A stretch of DNA of 64,000 bases from Chitinasiproducens palmae (GTDB lineage Bacteria; Pseudomonadota; Gammaproteobacteria; Burkholderiales; Burkholderiaceae), in the NCBI RefSeq assembly GCF_900095735.1, contig NZ_FNLO01000002.1, positions 199,626-263,625 of the forward strand, read 5' to 3'. Below are positions 63,215-64,000 of this stretch, piece after piece (position 1 is the stretch's first letter; the number at the start of each line of letters is the position of its first letter). The notes under the pieces are model-generated. The model was not told the DNA's origin. It was given only the letters and a program-made list of their open reading frames with translations, and did no database searches. Both the position numbers and the translations under genes were made by a program.

Positions 63215-64000
63215 ATGGTGCTATCCGGCGATGCGTTCGAGTCGACCTGCCGGGCCTACGGCCTTGTGGTGCACGGTGCGCCGCGGCGAGTCAGCGAGCG
63301 GGTATGGTTGATCGCGAGCGACCAGGGCGACGTGGCGATGAAGGGCTACGCATCCGAGCATCTGACTCGGGCCAGCAAGGAGGCCGCCTTGCTTTCGCAC
63401 CTGCGGAACCATCCCGACCCGCGCTTTCGCGTTCAGACGCTGCTGCGGACCGCCACGGGCGCGCCGCTCTTCGCCGGGCGCGGCTTCCACGCGATGCTGA
63501 CACGCTGGGAGCGCGGCGAATTCAAGACCTACGACAGGTTCGATCCGGAAGCATGGCGCGCGCTGGGCGCCAGCCTCGCGGCGCTGCATCTCAGTCTCGA
63601 TCGTTTCAACGCGCCGTCGATGGACACGCTGCGCATGCGACTGGGTGCGATCGACGTAAATCAGGTCCGTGGCGCCTTGCAGCAGGCCGCGCAGCGCGCG
63701 GGCTCGCGCGATGATGCAGCGCATCTGCGTCGCTACGTTGAGCTGAGCCTGCGCATGATCGAGCAGCATTATCGGGGTAGTATCGAGGCATTCCCGCTGG
63801 ACGATCCGCAACGGGCGATACACAACGACTACAACCAGTTCAATTATCTGTTTCCCGGCACGTTGCCGCCGATCATTCTCGACTGGGAAGCGGCGATCGG
63901 CGCGCCACGCGAGTACGAACTGGTTCGCTGCCTGAATCACCTGCCGCTCGAAGCGCCGCGACTGGCGGCGGCCTTCGTGCAGGCCTATCGCGCGGTGCGG
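63215..64000 (+). CDS. APH-type phosphotransferase, C-terminus beyond window
   Basis: 262 codons run open to the window end from ATG 63215, immediately after the methyltransferase stop. The kinase-like fold shows K43 in DVAMKGYASE, the Brenner motif H203-D205-N207..N210 in AIHNDYNQFNYLF, and the metal-binding D223 in IILDWEAAIG. These match the aminoglycoside phosphotransferase / CotS / choline-kinase-like family. Coupling to a FkbM-like gene favours modification of a cell-surface or small-molecule product over antibiotic resistance. Truncated only by the window edge. Confidence 0.8.
   Translation, partial: MVLSGDAFESTCRAYGLVVHGAPRRVSERVWLIASDQGDVAMKGYASEHLTRASKEAALLSHLRNHPDPRFRVQTLLRTATGAPLFAGRGFHAMLTRWERGEFKTYDRFDPEAWRALGASLAALHLSLDRFNAPSMDTLRMRLGAIDVNQVRGALQQAAQRAGSRDDAAHLRRYVELSLRMIEQHYRGSIEAFPLDDPQRAIHNDYNQFNYLFPGTLPPIILDWEAAIGAPREYELVRCLNHLPLEAPRLAAAFVQAYRAVR

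Overview
The window is GC-rich, densely packed, and dominated by aromatic and heterocyclic catabolism, LysR regulators, MFS permeases and amino-acid ABC transport. That combination, together with a FixJ-type regulator, an indole-3-acetate-type flavin monooxygenase set and a clustered catechol branch, points to a soil or plant-associated Burkholderiaceae such as Paraburkholderia or Caballeronia. No rRNA, tRNA, CRISPR array or intact mobile element was recognised. This is a metabolic accessory region carrying scars of transfer and decay.

Layout. 1-3.5 kb: a protocatechuate/gallate 4,5-cleavage branch (RraA-like gene cut by the window edge, 4-oxalomesaconate hydratase, MFS permease, LysR). 3.9-4.5 kb: a decayed Phd/PIN-domain toxin-antitoxin pair. 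4.9-11.2 kb: a hydantoin-utilisation operon (MFS, N-carbamoyl-D-amino-acid hydrolase, D-hydantoinase, two racemase-family proteins) with a divergent LysR. 11.4-12.0 kb: remnants of a DMT permease and an IS256-type transposase. 12.2-18 kb: aconitase-family hydratase, amidohydrolase and MFS in one operon with a divergent GntR/UTRA regulator.

18.4-29.1 kb: the centrepiece. A PAS histidine kinase diverges from iacA-iacB-iacE, a FixJ-type response regulator converges on iacE, then come iacG (flavin reductase) and a periplasmic binding protein, then catB, catR and catA. Together these could carry part of auxin (indole-3-acetate) degradation to catechol and on to muconate. The iacC/iacD ring-hydroxylating dioxygenase and catC are absent from the window. 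29.5-32.4 kb: two overlapping dynamin-like GTPase genes unrelated to the neighbouring metabolism.

32.5-37.1 kb: a 4-hydroxyphenylpyruvate-dioxygenase-like gene with a YciI-like partner, a divergent MarR, a frameshifted fumarylacetoacetate-hydrolase-family gene, and a higBA module whose toxin has two nonsense codons while the antitoxin is intact. 37.7-45.6 kb: secreted SGNH hydrolase, LysR, PLP decarboxylase coupled to an MFS remnant, a secreted clostripain-type lipoprotein peptidase, and a VOC protein. 45.8-50.6 kb: polar amino-acid ABC transporter with a cystathionine-beta-lyase-type enzyme and LysR. 50.8-56.0 kb: LysR, alcohol dehydrogenase/quinone oxidoreductase, LysE exporter, an orphan binding protein coupled to an aspartoacylase/DoeB-type deacylase. 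56.5-58.9 kb: a TonB siderophore receptor behind a Fur-box-like promoter. 59.2-61.5 kb: another amidohydrolase-MFS pair. 62.5-64 kb: a FkbM-like methyltransferase followed by an APH-type kinase cut by the window end.

Several gene gaps carry short perfect or near-perfect tandem repeats with 8, 10, 13 or 21 bp units, and one of them runs into the 3' end of the response-regulator gene.
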